Shown here: positions 46,245 through 55,365 of the stretch, piece after piece
Layout of the letters: each line of letters starts with the position of its first letter
Numbering within the stretch: position 1 is the stretch's first letter
NCBI RefSeq assembly: GCF_000725805.1
Contig: NZ_JOFT01000009.1
Coordinates: 1 to 64,000, forward strand
DNA length: 64,000 nucleotides
Source: Streptomyces xanthophaeus
GTDB lineage: Bacteria; Actinomycetota; Actinomycetes; Streptomycetales; Streptomycetaceae
Direction: 5' to 3'
Notes under the pieces: generated by a model
Database searches by the model: none
The model's input: the letters and a program-made list of their open reading frames with translations, nothing else
What the model was told of the DNA's origin: nothing
Position numbers and translations under genes: made by a program

Positions 46245-47354
46245 TCAGGCCTCGATCCGGCCGCTCATCCACTGCAGCATGGGCGGGATCTCGCGGCGCC
46301 AGGTGTTGAAGTTGTGGCCGCCGCTGTCGAGGATGATCGACGAGACCCGGTCCGGGCCCTTGACCAGCTTGATGAACTTCTTGGTGTCACCGAGGTTCGT
46401 CTCGCCGGTCTCGCTGCTGGTGACCAGGAAGGACGTACCCGTCGGCTTCTTGTTCTCCAGGCTGTGCAGGACGTCCGCACGCTTCTTCAGCTTGTCGTCC
46501 CCGTGGAAGAGGTCACCGGTCGTCGGGTCGTCCGGGGCCTCGTAGTACGCCGACAGGCCCGCGGCCGCGCCGAAGGTCTGCGGGTAGTGCGTGGCGATCT
46601 TCAGGGCGCAGTAACCGCCGGTCGAATTGCCGATGAAGCCCATGTTCTTGGGTTCCTTGCCGACCCGGAAGGTGTCCTGGATGGCCTGCGGCAGGTCCAC
46701 ACCGAAGAAGGTCTCGGTCTGCGGGCCACCGGGTATGTCCACGCACTCGGTGTCACGCGGGGGCGCGACGGTGGGGCGGAGCATGACCAGGATCATCGGC
46801 TTCATCTTGCCGGCCTTGGACAAACTGAAGGCCTTCATGGGGTAGTCGAGCCCTTTGATCAGGTTCTCGGCGGTACCCGGGTAGCCCGTCAGGACGATGG
46901 AGGCCGGAAAGTTCTGGTCCTTGTGCTGCGGCTGGAAGTACTCCGGCGGCAGCCACACGTAGCCGGGGCTCGTTATCTTCGACTTCTGCCCGGTTATGGC
47001 AATCTTCAGGATCTGACCGCCGACCTGGGGCCTGGCCCCGCCCGGCACGTCCAGCTTCTGCTTGTCGACGACCTTGATGTCCTTGCTGCTCATCGAGTGG
47101 TCGACGACCTTGCCGATCGCCGTCTGCTGGCCGAACAGGTCCGCCCAGGTGCTGTAGAACAGGAACGACTTGTTGGCCGCGAGACCCACTGCCGAGAACA
47201 GCGCCAGCTGGGTCGCCAGCAGCAGTCCGATCCGTCCGGCGTACGCGCGCCAGGTGCGGCCCGAGAGCTTCGGCCAGAACCACACGGTGGCCGCGAACAG
47301 CAGCACACCGGCGAGAATGGCCAGCGCCAGGACCGTATAACTGGTGAGACCCAT
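46245..47354 (-). CDS. Membrane-anchored esterase (esterase D / antigen 85-like alpha/beta hydrolase)
   Basis: A 369-residue protein with two N-terminal membrane helices (~5-27 and ~38-60) and a C-terminal esterase domain that should face outside: PGYVWLPPEY, the nucleophile elbow GNSTGG near residue 235, and the catalytic His in SGGHNFNTWR near 348. In mycobacteria related enzymes are mycolyltransferases; Streptomyces lacks mycolates, so the acyl substrate is unknown. It is divergent from the MprF-like gene with a 155-base shared region. Confidence 0.9.
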   Translation of the reverse strand: MGLTSYTVLALAILAGVLLFAATVWFWPKLSGRTWRAYAGRIGLLLATQLALFSAVGLAANKSFLFYSTWADLFGQQTAIGKVVDHSMSSKDIKVVDKQKLDVPGGARPQVGGQILKIAITGQKSKITSPGYVWLPPEYFQPQHKDQNFPASIVLTGYPGTAENLIKGLDYPMKAFSLSKAGKMKPMILVMLRPTVAPPRDTECVDIPGGPQTETFFGVDLPQAIQDTFRVGKEPKNMGFIGNSTGGYCALKIATHYPQTFGAAAGLSAYYEAPDDPTTGDLFHGDDKLKKRADVLHSLENKKPTGTSFLVTSSETGETNLGDTKKFIKLVKGPDRVSSIILDSGGHNFNTWRREIPPMLQWMSGRIEA

Positions 47355-47509
47355 GAGCAGTCAGTCGACTTTCTGATGGCAGGACTGGATTTTTCCGGCG
47401 GAAGAGTGAACCCGCTCCTCGTCGATGTCGTCCTACTGGACGCACCACACTCCGGAGGCGGCCGTCGCGGCCTTCGGCCACTTGATCTCTCGCGGAGCAA
47501 CGGGAAGCG

Positions 47510-49360
47510 ATGTCTAGCAGGATAGATGGCGATAAGTCGGGACAGGTTCCGAGCGGGGTCCGCCGAATCCTCAGCGGGCCCAAGCCGGAGTCGGTGCCCG
47601 GCCTGGTAGGTACGGCCGTCATGATCGTCGGCCTTCTGGACATCGCGGCCGGGGTGTTCCCGCGATTCCGCCACAGCCGGATCCACACGGTCACCGAGGT
47701 GCTGCCGGGCTCCCTGGGCCCGTTCGCAGCGGCCTTGTCCATCAGCGCGGGCGTTCTGCTGCTGCTGCTCGCGCACGGCCTCAAGCGACACAAGCGCAGG
47801 GCCTGGCGGGCCGCCGTCGTGCTGCTCCCGGCGGGCGCCGTGGCGCAGTTCTCGTACCGGCACTCGATCATCGGCGTGGTCATCGCGGCGGTGCTGCTCG
47901 CCCTGCTGCTGCGCCATCAGGGTGAATTCAAGGCGCTGCCCGACCCGCGCAGCCGCTGGAAGGCGCTCGCGAACTTCGTCCTGATGAGCGCCGGCTCCAT
48001 CGGGCTCGGCCTGGTCATCGTCAACGTCCACCCGAACAAGGTCGTCGGCAACCCGAGCCTGTACGAGCAGATCACGCACGTGATCTACGGCCTCTTCGGC
48101 TTCGAGGGCCCCGTCGACTACGCCGGCCGGGTCTCCTGGACCGTCGGGTACTCCCTCGGCGCGCTCGGCATGCTGACCGCGCTCACCACCATCTACCTGG
48201 CCTTCCGCCCCGAGCACCCGGCCGCCCGGCTCACCGCGGACGACGAGGGCAAGCTGCGCGAGCTCCTCGCCAAGCACGGCGGCCGCGACTCGCTCGGCCA
48301 CTTCGCGCTCCGCCGCGACAAGGCCGTCGTCTTCTCCCCCAGCGGCAAGGCCGCCGTCACCTACCGGGTCGTCTCCGGCGTGATGCTGGCGTCCGGCGAC
48401 CCCATCGGTGACGTCGAGGCCTGGCCCGGCGCGATCGAGCGGTTCATGGAGGAGGCCAAGGCCCACTCCTGGACTCCGGCCGTCATGGGCTGCAGCGAGA
48501 CCGGCGGCGAGGTGTGGACCCGCGAGACCGGGCTGGACGCCCTGGAACTGGGTGACGAGGCGATTGTCGATGTCAAAGACTTCTCCCTCTCGGGCCGCGC
48601 CATGCGCAACGTCCGCCAGATGGTGAAGCGCATCGAGCGCAACGGCTACACCACCAAGGTCCGCCGGGTCAGCGAGCTCACCGAGAAGGAGCTGGACCAG
48701 GTCCGCGGCGCAGCCGACGCCTGGCGCGGCACCGACACCGAGCGCGGCTTCTCCATGGCGCTGGGCCGCGTCGGCGACCCGGGCGACGGGGACTGCTTCA
48801 TCGCCACCGCCCACCGGGTGGAGGAGGGCGACACCAGCCCCTTCGGCGACCTGAAGGCCGTCCTGCACTTCGTCCCGTGGGGCAAGGACGGCATGTCGCT
48901 GGAGCTGATGCGCCGCGACCGCGCCGCCGACCCCGGCATGAACGAGCTGCTGATCGTGGCCTCCCTGGAAGCCGCCCCCGCGCTGAAGATCGAGAAGGTC
49001 TCCCTGAACTTCGCGATGTTCCGCTCGGCCCTGGCCCGCGGCGAGAAGATCGGCGCCGGCCCGGTGCTGCGGATGTGGCGCGGCCTGCTGGTCTTCCTCT
49101 CCCGCTGGTTCCAGATCGAGTCGCTGTACAAGTTCAACGCGAAGTTCCGCCCCCGCTGGGAGCCCCGCTTCGTCGTCTTCCGCACCACCCGCGACCTGCC
49201 CCGCATCGGCTTCGCCGCGATGCAGGCCGAGGGCTTCGTGACACTGGCCCTGCCCCGGCTGTTCGCCAGCCGCCGCCGTCCCAAGCCGGTCCGCACCTGC
49301 GCGCACCACTCGGTGACGATGGTCCCCAAGCAGGCGGAGCGCGAGGTCCAGGCCGCCTGA
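47510..49360 (+). CDS. MprF-like phosphatidylglycerol lysyltransferase domain membrane protein
   Basis: A 616-residue protein with about six membrane helices in residues 30-240 and a large C-terminal DUF2156 domain (two GNAT-like folds) in the cytoplasm, with VYSPSG-like FSPSGKAAV, GDPIGDVEAW near 300, and FNAKFRPRWEPRFVVF near 545-560. MprF proteins transfer lysine or alanine from tRNA to phosphatidylglycerol, reducing the negative surface charge and giving resistance to cationic peptides. No lysyl-tRNA synthetase domain is fused, unlike mycobacterial LysX. ATG start with GGGAAG upstream. Confidence 0.9.
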   Translation: MSSRIDGDKSGQVPSGVRRILSGPKPESVPGLVGTAVMIVGLLDIAAGVFPRFRHSRIHTVTEVLPGSLGPFAAALSISAGVLLLLLAHGLKRHKRRAWRAAVVLLPAGAVAQFSYRHSIIGVVIAAVLLALLLRHQGEFKALPDPRSRWKALANFVLMSAGSIGLGLVIVNVHPNKVVGNPSLYEQITHVIYGLFGFEGPVDYAGRVSWTVGYSLGALGMLTALTTIYLAFRPEHPAARLTADDEGKLRELLAKHGGRDSLGHFALRRDKAVVFSPSGKAAVTYRVVSGVMLASGDPIGDVEAWPGAIERFMEEAKAHSWTPAVMGCSETGGEVWTRETGLDALELGDEAIVDVKDFSLSGRAMRNVRQMVKRIERNGYTTKVRRVSELTEKELDQVRGAADAWRGTDTERGFSMALGRVGDPGDGDCFIATAHRVEEGDTSPFGDLKAVLHFVPWGKDGMSLELMRRDRAADPGMNELLIVASLEAAPALKIEKVSLNFAMFRSALARGEKIGAGPVLRMWRGLLVFLSRWFQIESLYKFNAKFRPRWEPRFVVFRTTRDLPRIGFAAMQAEGFVTLALPRLFASRRRPKPVRTCAHHSVTMVPKQAEREVQAA

Positions 49361-49378
49361 GGCCACGTCGTAAGCACT

Positions 49379-49411
49379 AGGGCCCCGGCAGCCGACAGGC
49401 TCCGGGGCCCT
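49379..49411 (+). terminator. Terminator after the MprF-like gene
   Basis: AGGGCCCCGG...CCGGGGCCCT with an inner AGCC/GGCT stem and a GACA loop, 18 bases after the stop. Confidence 0.8.
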
Positions 49412-49430
49412 GCCGTATCCAGGTCAGCCC

Positions 49431-49436
49431 TACCCT
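49431..49436 (+). promoter_or_regulatory. -10 element of leaderless folP promoter
   Basis: TACCCT ends 7 bases before the folP ATG at 49444, heading the folate operon. Confidence 0.5.
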
Positions 49437-49443
49437 TGGACCT

Positions 49444-50316
49444 ATGAACACGAAGCGCGGAGCCACCGGCAGGGGCCGGGTCGCAGGTCTGCCGGACTGG
49501 GACCGCTGCGGAGTCATGGGCGTCGTCAACGTCACGCCCGACTCCTTCTCCGACGGCGGCCGCTGGTTCGACACCACCGCTGCCGTCAAGCGCGGCCTCG
49601 ACCTCGTCGTCCAGGGGGCCGACCTCGTCGACGTCGGCGGCGAGTCCACCCGCCCCGGTGCCTCCCGCGTCGACGAGGAGGAGGAGCTGCGCCGCGTCGT
49701 CCCCGTGGTGCGCGGCCTGGCCTCCGAGGGCGTCGCCGTGTCCGTCGACACCATGCGCGCGGCCGTCGCCGCCCGGGCCGTCGAGGCCGGTGCGGTCCTG
49801 GTCAACGACGTCAGCGGCGGACTCGCCGACCCGCAGATGATCGCGGCCGTCGCCGCCGCCGAGGTCCCCTTCGTGGTCATGCACTGGCGCGGCTTCAGCG
49901 CCGGGATGAACAGCCTCGCCGTGTACGAGGACGTGGTCGCCGAGGTCACCGCCGAGCTCCGGACCCGGATCGACGCCGTGGTCGCCGGCGGGATCGCCCC
50001 CGAACGGCTCCTCGTCGACCCCGGCCTCGGCTTCGCCAAGAACGCCGACCACGACCTGGCCCTCGTCGCCCACCTGCCCGAACTGCGCGCCCTCGGCTTC
50101 CCCCTGCTGGTCGCCGCCTCGCGGAAGCGTTTCCTCGGCCGGGTGCTGGCCGGCGGGGAGGGCGCCGCGCCGCCGCCCGCCCGCGAGCGCGACGCCGCCA
50201 CCGCGGCCGTCTCGGCGATCGCCGCCCACCAGGGCGCATGGGCCGTACGGGTCCATGAGGTACGGGCGACCGCGGACGCGGTTCGGGTGGCCCGTGCCGT
50301 GGAAGGAGCGCTGTGA
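49444..50316 (+). CDS. folP: Dihydropteroate synthase FolP
   Basis: A 290-residue TIM-barrel enzyme joining para-aminobenzoate to dihydropterin pyrophosphate; the target of sulfonamides. Motifs GVVNVTPDSFSDGG near 26-39, DVGGESTRPGA near 63-73, DVSGG, DPGLGFAK and ASRKRFLG are all intact. First gene of folP-NTF2-folB-folK-DUF3180. Confidence 0.97.
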   Translation: MNTKRGATGRGRVAGLPDWDRCGVMGVVNVTPDSFSDGGRWFDTTAAVKRGLDLVVQGADLVDVGGESTRPGASRVDEEEELRRVVPVVRGLASEGVAVSVDTMRAAVAARAVEAGAVLVNDVSGGLADPQMIAAVAAAEVPFVVMHWRGFSAGMNSLAVYEDVVAEVTAELRTRIDAVVAGGIAPERLLVDPGLGFAKNADHDLALVAHLPELRALGFPLLVAASRKRFLGRVLAGGEGAAPPPARERDAATAAVSAIAAHQGAWAVRVHEVRATADAVRVARAVEGAL

Positions 50317-50338
50317 CCACCGACCGAGAAGGAGCCCT

Positions 50339-50782
50339 GTGAGCAGAACCGACATCGAAGCGGTCGAAGAGGTCAACACGGCCTTCTACGAGGCCATGGA
50401 GCAGGGGGACTTCGACGCACTGTCGGCGCTCTGGCTCGACGACGAGATCTCCTGCGTGCACCCCGGCTGGCCGGTGCTCTCGGGCCGCGGCGAGGTGCTG
50501 CGCTCGTACGCGCTGATCATGTCCCACACCGACTACATCCAGTTCTTCCTCACCGACACCAAGGTGGCCGTCATAGGTGACACCGCCTTGGTGACGTGCA
50601 CGGAGAACATCCTCAGCGGCGGACCCGCCGAGGACGGCGGGGAACTCGGCCCGCTGGTCGGTCAGCTGGTCGTCGCCACGAATGTGTTCCGACGCACATC
50701 CGAGGGGTGGCTCCTCTGGTCCCACCACGGTTCTCCCGTCCTCACGGAGTCCGACGAGGACGACGAGGACGACGCCTCCTGA
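50339..50782 (+). CDS. NTF2-like (SnoaL/DUF4440-type) protein in the folate operon
   Basis: A 147-residue protein with a complete NTF2-like cone fold: ALSALWLDDEISCVHPGW near 30-47, RSYALIMSHT, and VFRRTSEGWLLWSHHGSPV near 113-131. Several His, Asp and Trp residues point into the expected pocket. The C-terminus is acidic (ESDEDDEDD). GTG 50339 has GAAGGAG upstream. Its place between folP and folB suggests a pterin-related role, but no reaction is known to me. Confidence 0.85.
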   Translation: MSRTDIEAVEEVNTAFYEAMEQGDFDALSALWLDDEISCVHPGWPVLSGRGEVLRSYALIMSHTDYIQFFLTDTKVAVIGDTALVTCTENILSGGPAEDGGELGPLVGQLVVATNVFRRTSEGWLLWSHHGSPVLTESDEDDEDDAS

Positions 50783-50912
50783 CCCCTCCGGCGGGGGCCG
50801 AGGTATTTCGCAGGTAAATTCGAAGACGGACGACGCCGACCGCACTCGGCGTAGGCCCATGGGCCCGGGGAGTCCCCGGACCGGAAGACTTACGAAAGCA
50901 GGAGTGATTCGC

Positions 50913-51272
50913 GTGGATCGTGTCGCGCTGCGCGGCCTCAAGGCTCGCGGGCACCACGGCGTCTTCCCCCGGGAACGCGAGGAAGGCCAGACCTTCATCG
51001 TCGACCTCGTGCTGCACCTCGACACCCGCCCCGCGGCGGCCGGAGACGACCTGGCGAAGACCGTGCACTACGGGGTCGTCGCCGAGGAGGTCGTCGACGT
51101 GGTCCAGGGAGAGCCCGTCGACCTGATCGAGACCCTCGCCGAGCGGATCGCCCAGCAGTGCCTCAAGCACGAAGCGGTGGCACAGGTGGAAGTCGTCGTC
51201 CACAAGCCGGACGCGCCCATCACCGTCCCCTTCGACGACGTGACCATCACGATCACCCGGAGCCGCGCATGA
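50913..51272 (+). CDS. folB: Dihydroneopterin aldolase FolB
   Basis: A 119-residue enzyme cleaving dihydroneopterin to 6-hydroxymethyl-dihydropterin and glycolaldehyde. Motifs HHGVFPREREEGQTF near 14-28, DLVLHLD, TVHYG and LIETLAERIA are intact. GTG 50913 is chosen because GGAG lies eight bases upstream; GTG 50904 overlaps that site. Overlaps folK by four bases (ATGA). Confidence 0.96.
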   Translation: MDRVALRGLKARGHHGVFPREREEGQTFIVDLVLHLDTRPAAAGDDLAKTVHYGVVAEEVVDVVQGEPVDLIETLAERIAQQCLKHEAVAQVEVVVHKPDAPITVPFDDVTITITRSRA

Positions 51273-51877
51273 ACAACGGACTGAACGCCCAGAGCGACCC
51301 CACCGTGCAGCCGGTACCCGCCTCCGTCGTCGAGGCGGTCGACGCGGCGGACGTGACGCTGTCCAACCCGAAATGGGCCGTGATCGCGCTCGGCGCGAAC
51401 CTCGGCAACCGGCTGGAGACCCTCCAGGGCGCCATCGACGCCCTCGGCGACACCCCGGGCCTGCGGGTCAAGGCCGTCTCCCCGGTCTACGAGACCGAAC
51501 CGTGGGGCGTGGAGCCCGGATCGCAGCCCGCGTACTTCAACGCGGTCATCTCGGTGAAGACCACCCTGCCGCCGTCCTCCCTGCTGGAGCGCGGGCACGC
51601 CATCGAGGAAGCCTTCGACCGCGTCCGCGAGGAGCGCTGGGGCCCGCGCACGATCGACGTCGACATCGTCGCGTACGCCGACGTGGTCTCCGACGACCCC
51701 GTCCTCACCCTGCCGCACCCGCGCGCCCACCAGCGGGCCTTCGTCCTGGCCCCGTGGCACGACATCGACCCCGAGGCCCAGCTCCCCGGCCACGGCGCCG
51801 TCGCCTCCCTGCTGACCGGAATCGGCATGACCGGCGTGGCGCCCCGCTCGGACCTGGAACTCCGCCTCCCCGAGTAG
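51269..51877 (+). CDS. folK: 2-amino-4-hydroxy-6-hydroxymethyldihydropteridine pyrophosphokinase FolK
   Basis: A 202-residue HPPK, giving the pyrophosphate ester used by FolP. ALGANLGNR near 40-48, SPVYETEPWG near 71-80, RWGPRTIDVDIV near 125-136 and LPHPRAHQRAFVL near 150-162 are conserved. A ~35-residue N-terminal extension precedes the core. Translationally coupled to folB. Confidence 0.96.
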   Translation: MNNGLNAQSDPTVQPVPASVVEAVDAADVTLSNPKWAVIALGANLGNRLETLQGAIDALGDTPGLRVKAVSPVYETEPWGVEPGSQPAYFNAVISVKTTLPPSSLLERGHAIEEAFDRVREERWGPRTIDVDIVAYADVVSDDPVLTLPHPRAHQRAFVLAPWHDIDPEAQLPGHGAVASLLTGIGMTGVAPRSDLELRLPE

Positions 51878-51884
51878 TCGTTAG

Positions 51885-51890
51885 TAGCCT
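51885..51890 (+). promoter_or_regulatory. Possible -10 element upstream of the DUF3180 gene
   Basis: TAGCCT just after the folK stop would give a ~30-base leader to the GTG at 51927. Confidence 0.35.
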
Positions 51891-51926
51891 GTTCACTGGG
51901 AGTCGCTGAGAGTGGGGAACAGGCAA

Positions 51927-52415
51927 GTGAAGCAACTGAGGCCGGCGGTCCTGGCAGGCATCTTCGCCGTCGCCGGGGTCCTGTCCTGGGCGGGCGCCCG
52001 GCTGCTCAACGCGTACGGCGGCCTGCCGGGCGTACCGCTGGCCGCGCCGATCGTCCTCGGCATCATCGCCGTGGTGCTGCTGGCCACCGCCCTGTCGCTG
52101 AGGTCCCGCCTCAAGGCCCAGCGCGAGCGGCGCCCGGGCGCCAAGGGCGTGGAGCCGCTGATGGCCGCCCGCGCCGTGGTCTTCGGACAGGCCAGCGCCC
52201 TGGTGGCGGCCCTCGTCGCGGGCATGTACGGCGGCGTGGGCGTCTTCCTGCTGACCGAGGCCCTGGAGGTCCCCGCCCGCCGCGACCAGGCCTGGTACGC
52301 CGGTTTCTCGGTCCTGGCGGGCGCAGCGGTCATCGCGGCGGCCCTGTTCCTGGAACACGTCCTCAAACTCCCCGAGGACGACGACGACCCCGGCAAGGCC
52401 CCCGCCACCGCCTGA
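51927..52415 (+). CDS. DUF3180 membrane protein
   Basis: A 162-residue protein with four membrane helices (~5-22, ~33-55, ~83-108, ~118-140) and a short acidic tail, matching the DUF3180 family found after folK across actinobacteria (M. tuberculosis Rv3605c). Function unknown. GTG 51927 has GGGGA at good spacing and gives the usual KQLRP start; GTG 51912 is the alternative. Confidence 0.88.
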   Translation: MKQLRPAVLAGIFAVAGVLSWAGARLLNAYGGLPGVPLAAPIVLGIIAVVLLATALSLRSRLKAQRERRPGAKGVEPLMAARAVVFGQASALVAALVAGMYGGVGVFLLTEALEVPARRDQAWYAGFSVLAGAAVIAAALFLEHVLKLPEDDDDPGKAPATA

Positions 52416-52420
52416 ACCGG

Positions 52421-52447
52421 CGTGGGGCGGCCTGGGGCCGCCCCACG
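52421..52447. terminator. Bidirectional terminator between DUF3180 gene and folE
   Basis: A 12-base-pair perfect stem (CGTGGGGCGGCC and its complement) with a 3-base loop. Confidence 0.85.
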
Positions 52448-52452
52448 GCCCG

Positions 52453-53061
52453 CTAGCGGGCCATGATGAGGCTCATGGCCTCGTTGCGGGTCGCCGGGTC
52501 GCGCAGCTGGCCGCGGACCGCCGAGGTGATGGTCTTCGCTCCGGGCTTGCGGACGCCGCGCATGGTCATGCACATGTGCTCGCACTCGACGACCACGATG
52601 ACCCCGCGCGGGTCCAGGATCTCCATGACCGACTCGGCGATCTGGGTGGTCAGGCGCTCCTGCACCTGCGGTCGGCGCGCGAACACGTCCACCAGCCGGG
52701 CCAGCTTCGACAGCCCCGTGATCTTCCCCTCGACGGACGGGATGTAGCCGACGTGCGCCACGCCGTGGAACGGGACCAGATGATGTTCACATGTACTCAT
52801 GACCTCGATGTCCTTCACCAGGACCATCTCGTCGTGCCCCAGGTCGAACGTCGTCGTCAGGACGTCTTCCGGGCGCTGCCGCAGACCGGCGAATATCTCC
52901 TTGTACGCCCGCGCGACGCGGCCCGGGGTGGCCAGGAGGCCCTCGCGGTCGGGGTCCTCGCCGACCGCGATCAGGAGTTCGCGGACCGCCGCCTCGGCGC
53001 GCTTCTCGTCGAACTCGCCGATCGTGCCCTCGCCACCGGTCAGGGTCACTGGGTCGGTCAT
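52453..53061 (-). CDS. folE: GTP cyclohydrolase I FolE
   Basis: A 202-residue enzyme making dihydroneopterin triphosphate from GTP, the first folate step. Zinc site residues are in [12 protein letters not shown] near 98-109 and the [11 protein letters not shown] loop near 168-178. ATG 53061 follows GAGGAAGAG. It faces the other folate genes convergently, with ftsH upstream on the same strand. Confidence 0.97.
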   Translation of the reverse strand: MTDPVTLTGGEGTIGEFDEKRAEAAVRELLIAVGEDPDREGLLATPGRVARAYKEIFAGLRQRPEDVLTTTFDLGHDEMVLVKDIEVMSTCEHHLVPFHGVAHVGYIPSVEGKITGLSKLARLVDVFARRPQVQERLTTQIAESVMEILDPRGVIVVVECEHMCMTMRGVRKPGAKTITSAVRGQLRDPATRNEAMSLIMAR

Positions 53062-53102
53062 CTCTTCCTCGTTCCTGTGTGCACTCGCGGGCACGTGAAA
53101 GT

Positions 53103-53138
53103 GCCGCGCCCCCCAGGCTAGAACCTGGGGGGCGCGGC
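53103..53138 (-). terminator. Terminator of ftsH
   Basis: A perfect 15-base-pair stem with a 6-base loop, 17 bases after the ftsH stop and followed by ACTTTC on the minus strand. It separates ftsH from folE, 41 bases further on. Confidence 0.85.
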
Positions 53139-53154
53139 TTCCATTCCGGGTGGA

Positions 53155-55182
53155 TCAGGCCTCGGGGGTGTCCTCCGGGGCCACCTCGATGCCCTTCTCC
53201 GTGGAGACCGGCGTGGCAGCGGACGTGCCGTTCGCCGAGTTCGTCAGCTGGAGCTCCTTGGGAGAGAGCACCGGCGGACGGGTGGAGGGGGTGCGGCGGG
53301 AGGAGCCGGTCCACGCGGGGCGGGCCGGACGCTTCACGATCGTCGAGAAGACCTCGGCGATCTGCTCCTTGTTCAGCGTCTCCTTCTCCAGCAGCGCGAG
53401 GACGAGGTTGTCGAGGACGTCGCGGTTCTCGACCAGGATCTCCCAGGCCTCGTTGTGCGCGGTCTCGATGAGCTTCTTGACCTCTTCGTCGACCAGCGCC
53501 GCGACCTCTTCCGAGTAGTCCCGCGGGTGCGCCATCTCGCGCCCCAGGAACGGCTCGGTGTTGTCGCCGCCGAACTTGATCGCACCGAGACGCTCGGTCA
53601 TGCCGTACTGCGTGACCATGGCCCGCGCCGTGGCGGTGGCCTTCTCGATGTCGTTCGCCGCGCCCGTGGTCGGGTCGTGGAAGACCAGCTCCTCGGCCGC
53701 GCGCCCGCCCAGCATGTACGCCAGCTGGTCGAGCATCTCGTTGCGCGTGGTCGAGTACTTGTCCTCGTCGGGCAGGACCATGGTGTAACCCAGGGCCCGG
53801 CCACGGGACAGGATCGTGATCTTGTGGACCGGGTCGGAGTTCGGGGAAGCCGCCGCGACCAGGGCGTGACCGCCCTCGTGGTACGCGGTGATCTTCTTTT
53901 CCCGGTCCGACATGATCCGGGTCCGCTTCTGCGGACCCGCCACGACGCGGTCGATCGCCTCGTCCAGCGAGTGGTTGTCGATCAGCTTCTTGTCCGAGCG
54001 GGCCGTGAGCAGCGCGGCCTCGTTCAGGACGTTGGCGAGATCGGCACCGGTGAAGCCGGGCGTACGCCGGGCAACCGCACCCAGGTCGACGTCCGGGGCG
54101 ACCGGCTTGCCCTTCTGGTGGACCTTGAGGATCTCCAGACGGCCCTGCATGTCCGGGCGGTCGACCGCGATCTGCCGGTCGAAGCGGCCCGGGCGCAGCA
54201 GCGCCGGGTCGAGGATGTCCGGACGGTTCGTGGCGGCGATCAGGATGACCCCGCCCTTCACGTCGAAGCCGTCCATCTCGACCAGCAGCTGGTTGAGGGT
54301 CTGCTCGCGCTCGTCGTGACCGCCGCCGAGGCCCGCACCGCGGTGCCGGCCGACGGCGTCGATCTCGTCGACGAAGACGATCGCCGGCGCGTTGGCCTTG
54401 GCCTGCTCGAACAGGTCACGGACACGCGAGGCACCGACACCGACGAACATCTCGACGAAGTCGGAACCGGAGATCGAGTAGAACGGGACGCCGGCCTCGC
54501 CCGCGACGGCACGCGCCAGCAGGGTCTTGCCGGTGCCGGGCGGGCCGTAGAGCAGCACGCCCTTGGGGATCTTGGCGCCGACGGCCTGGAACTTCGCCGG
54601 CTCCTGCAGGAACTCCTTGATCTCGTGGAGTTCCTCGACGGCCTCGTCCGAGCCCGCGACATCGGCGAACGTCGTCTTCGGGGTGTCCTTGGTGATGAGC
54701 TTGGCCTTGGACTTCCCGAAGTTCATGACCCGGGAGCCGCCGCCCTGCATCTGGTTCATCAGGAACAGGAAGACAAGGACGATCAGGACGAAGGGCAGGA
54801 GCGAGAGCAGCACGCTCAGGAACGGGCTGGTCTTGTCCGGCGCGACCTTGTAGCCGTCAGGGATCTGACCGGCTTCGTACTTGGTCTGGAGGTTCTGGGC
54901 GAGCTGGACGCCCTGGTCCCCGATGTAGTTGGCCTGGAACTTGGTGCCGGAGTTGTCGCCGAGCTTCTGGTCCTTCTTCAGCTCGACCTTGATCATCTGG
55001 CTGTCGCCTGTGGTGAGCTCTGCGCTCTCCACCTGGCCGCTGTTGATCGCCTTGATGACCTCGCTGGTGTCCACCGTCTTGTAGCCGCCGCCGGAGCCGA
55101 CGACATTCATCAACACGACCACGGCGAGGACGGCCAGCACGATCCACATGACCGGCCCACGGAAGTATCGCTTCACGTCCAT
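53155..55182 (-). CDS. ftsH: ATP-dependent zinc metalloprotease FtsH
   Basis: A 675-residue membrane AAA+ protease that degrades misfolded membrane proteins. TM1 at ~11-28, a ~95-residue extracytoplasmic domain, TM2 at ~121-143, Walker A GPPGTGKT at 213-220, Walker B IVFVDEID near 268-275, SRH region GRFDRQ, and the zinc motif HEGGH at 435-439. The C-terminal tail (~620-675) is long and Ser/Thr/Pro-rich, normal for Streptomyces. Confidence 0.98.
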   Translation of the reverse strand: MDVKRYFRGPVMWIVLAVLAVVVLMNVVGSGGGYKTVDTSEVIKAINSGQVESAELTTGDSQMIKVELKKDQKLGDNSGTKFQANYIGDQGVQLAQNLQTKYEAGQIPDGYKVAPDKTSPFLSVLLSLLPFVLIVLVFLFLMNQMQGGGSRVMNFGKSKAKLITKDTPKTTFADVAGSDEAVEELHEIKEFLQEPAKFQAVGAKIPKGVLLYGPPGTGKTLLARAVAGEAGVPFYSISGSDFVEMFVGVGASRVRDLFEQAKANAPAIVFVDEIDAVGRHRGAGLGGGHDEREQTLNQLLVEMDGFDVKGGVILIAATNRPDILDPALLRPGRFDRQIAVDRPDMQGRLEILKVHQKGKPVAPDVDLGAVARRTPGFTGADLANVLNEAALLTARSDKKLIDNHSLDEAIDRVVAGPQKRTRIMSDREKKITAYHEGGHALVAAASPNSDPVHKITILSRGRALGYTMVLPDEDKYSTTRNEMLDQLAYMLGGRAAEELVFHDPTTGAANDIEKATATARAMVTQYGMTERLGAIKFGGDNTEPFLGREMAHPRDYSEEVAALVDEEVKKLIETAHNEAWEILVENRDVLDNLVLALLEKETLNKEQIAEVFSTIVKRPARPAWTGSSRRTPSTRPPVLSPKELQLTNSANGTSAATPVSTEKGIEVAPEDTPEA

Positions 55183-55365
55183 CCATACGGGGCGCCAGGC
55201 ACCCCGTCCCTCCTGCCCGTAGGTAAATGCTGCTGTGAGTAAAGACTGTTCTTCGGAATGTACCCCTGAATTGTCACCCGCGGCCTCGTGGGACGGCTGA
55301 CAGACCCGCCTTCCCCTGCTCCAACGGCGGGAATCGTTCCAGGGTTCCCCGACTCAGGCGATGCT

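Noticed and set aside
53866..53880. HEGGH instead of HEAGH in FtsH as a possible active-site defect
   Set aside because: The metal ligands and catalytic Glu are intact, and the Gly form is, as far as I recall, common in actinobacterial FtsH.
53455..55242. A long plus-strand frame opposite ftsH
   Set aside because: Complement-frame shadow of ftsH with no start signal or recognisable domain.
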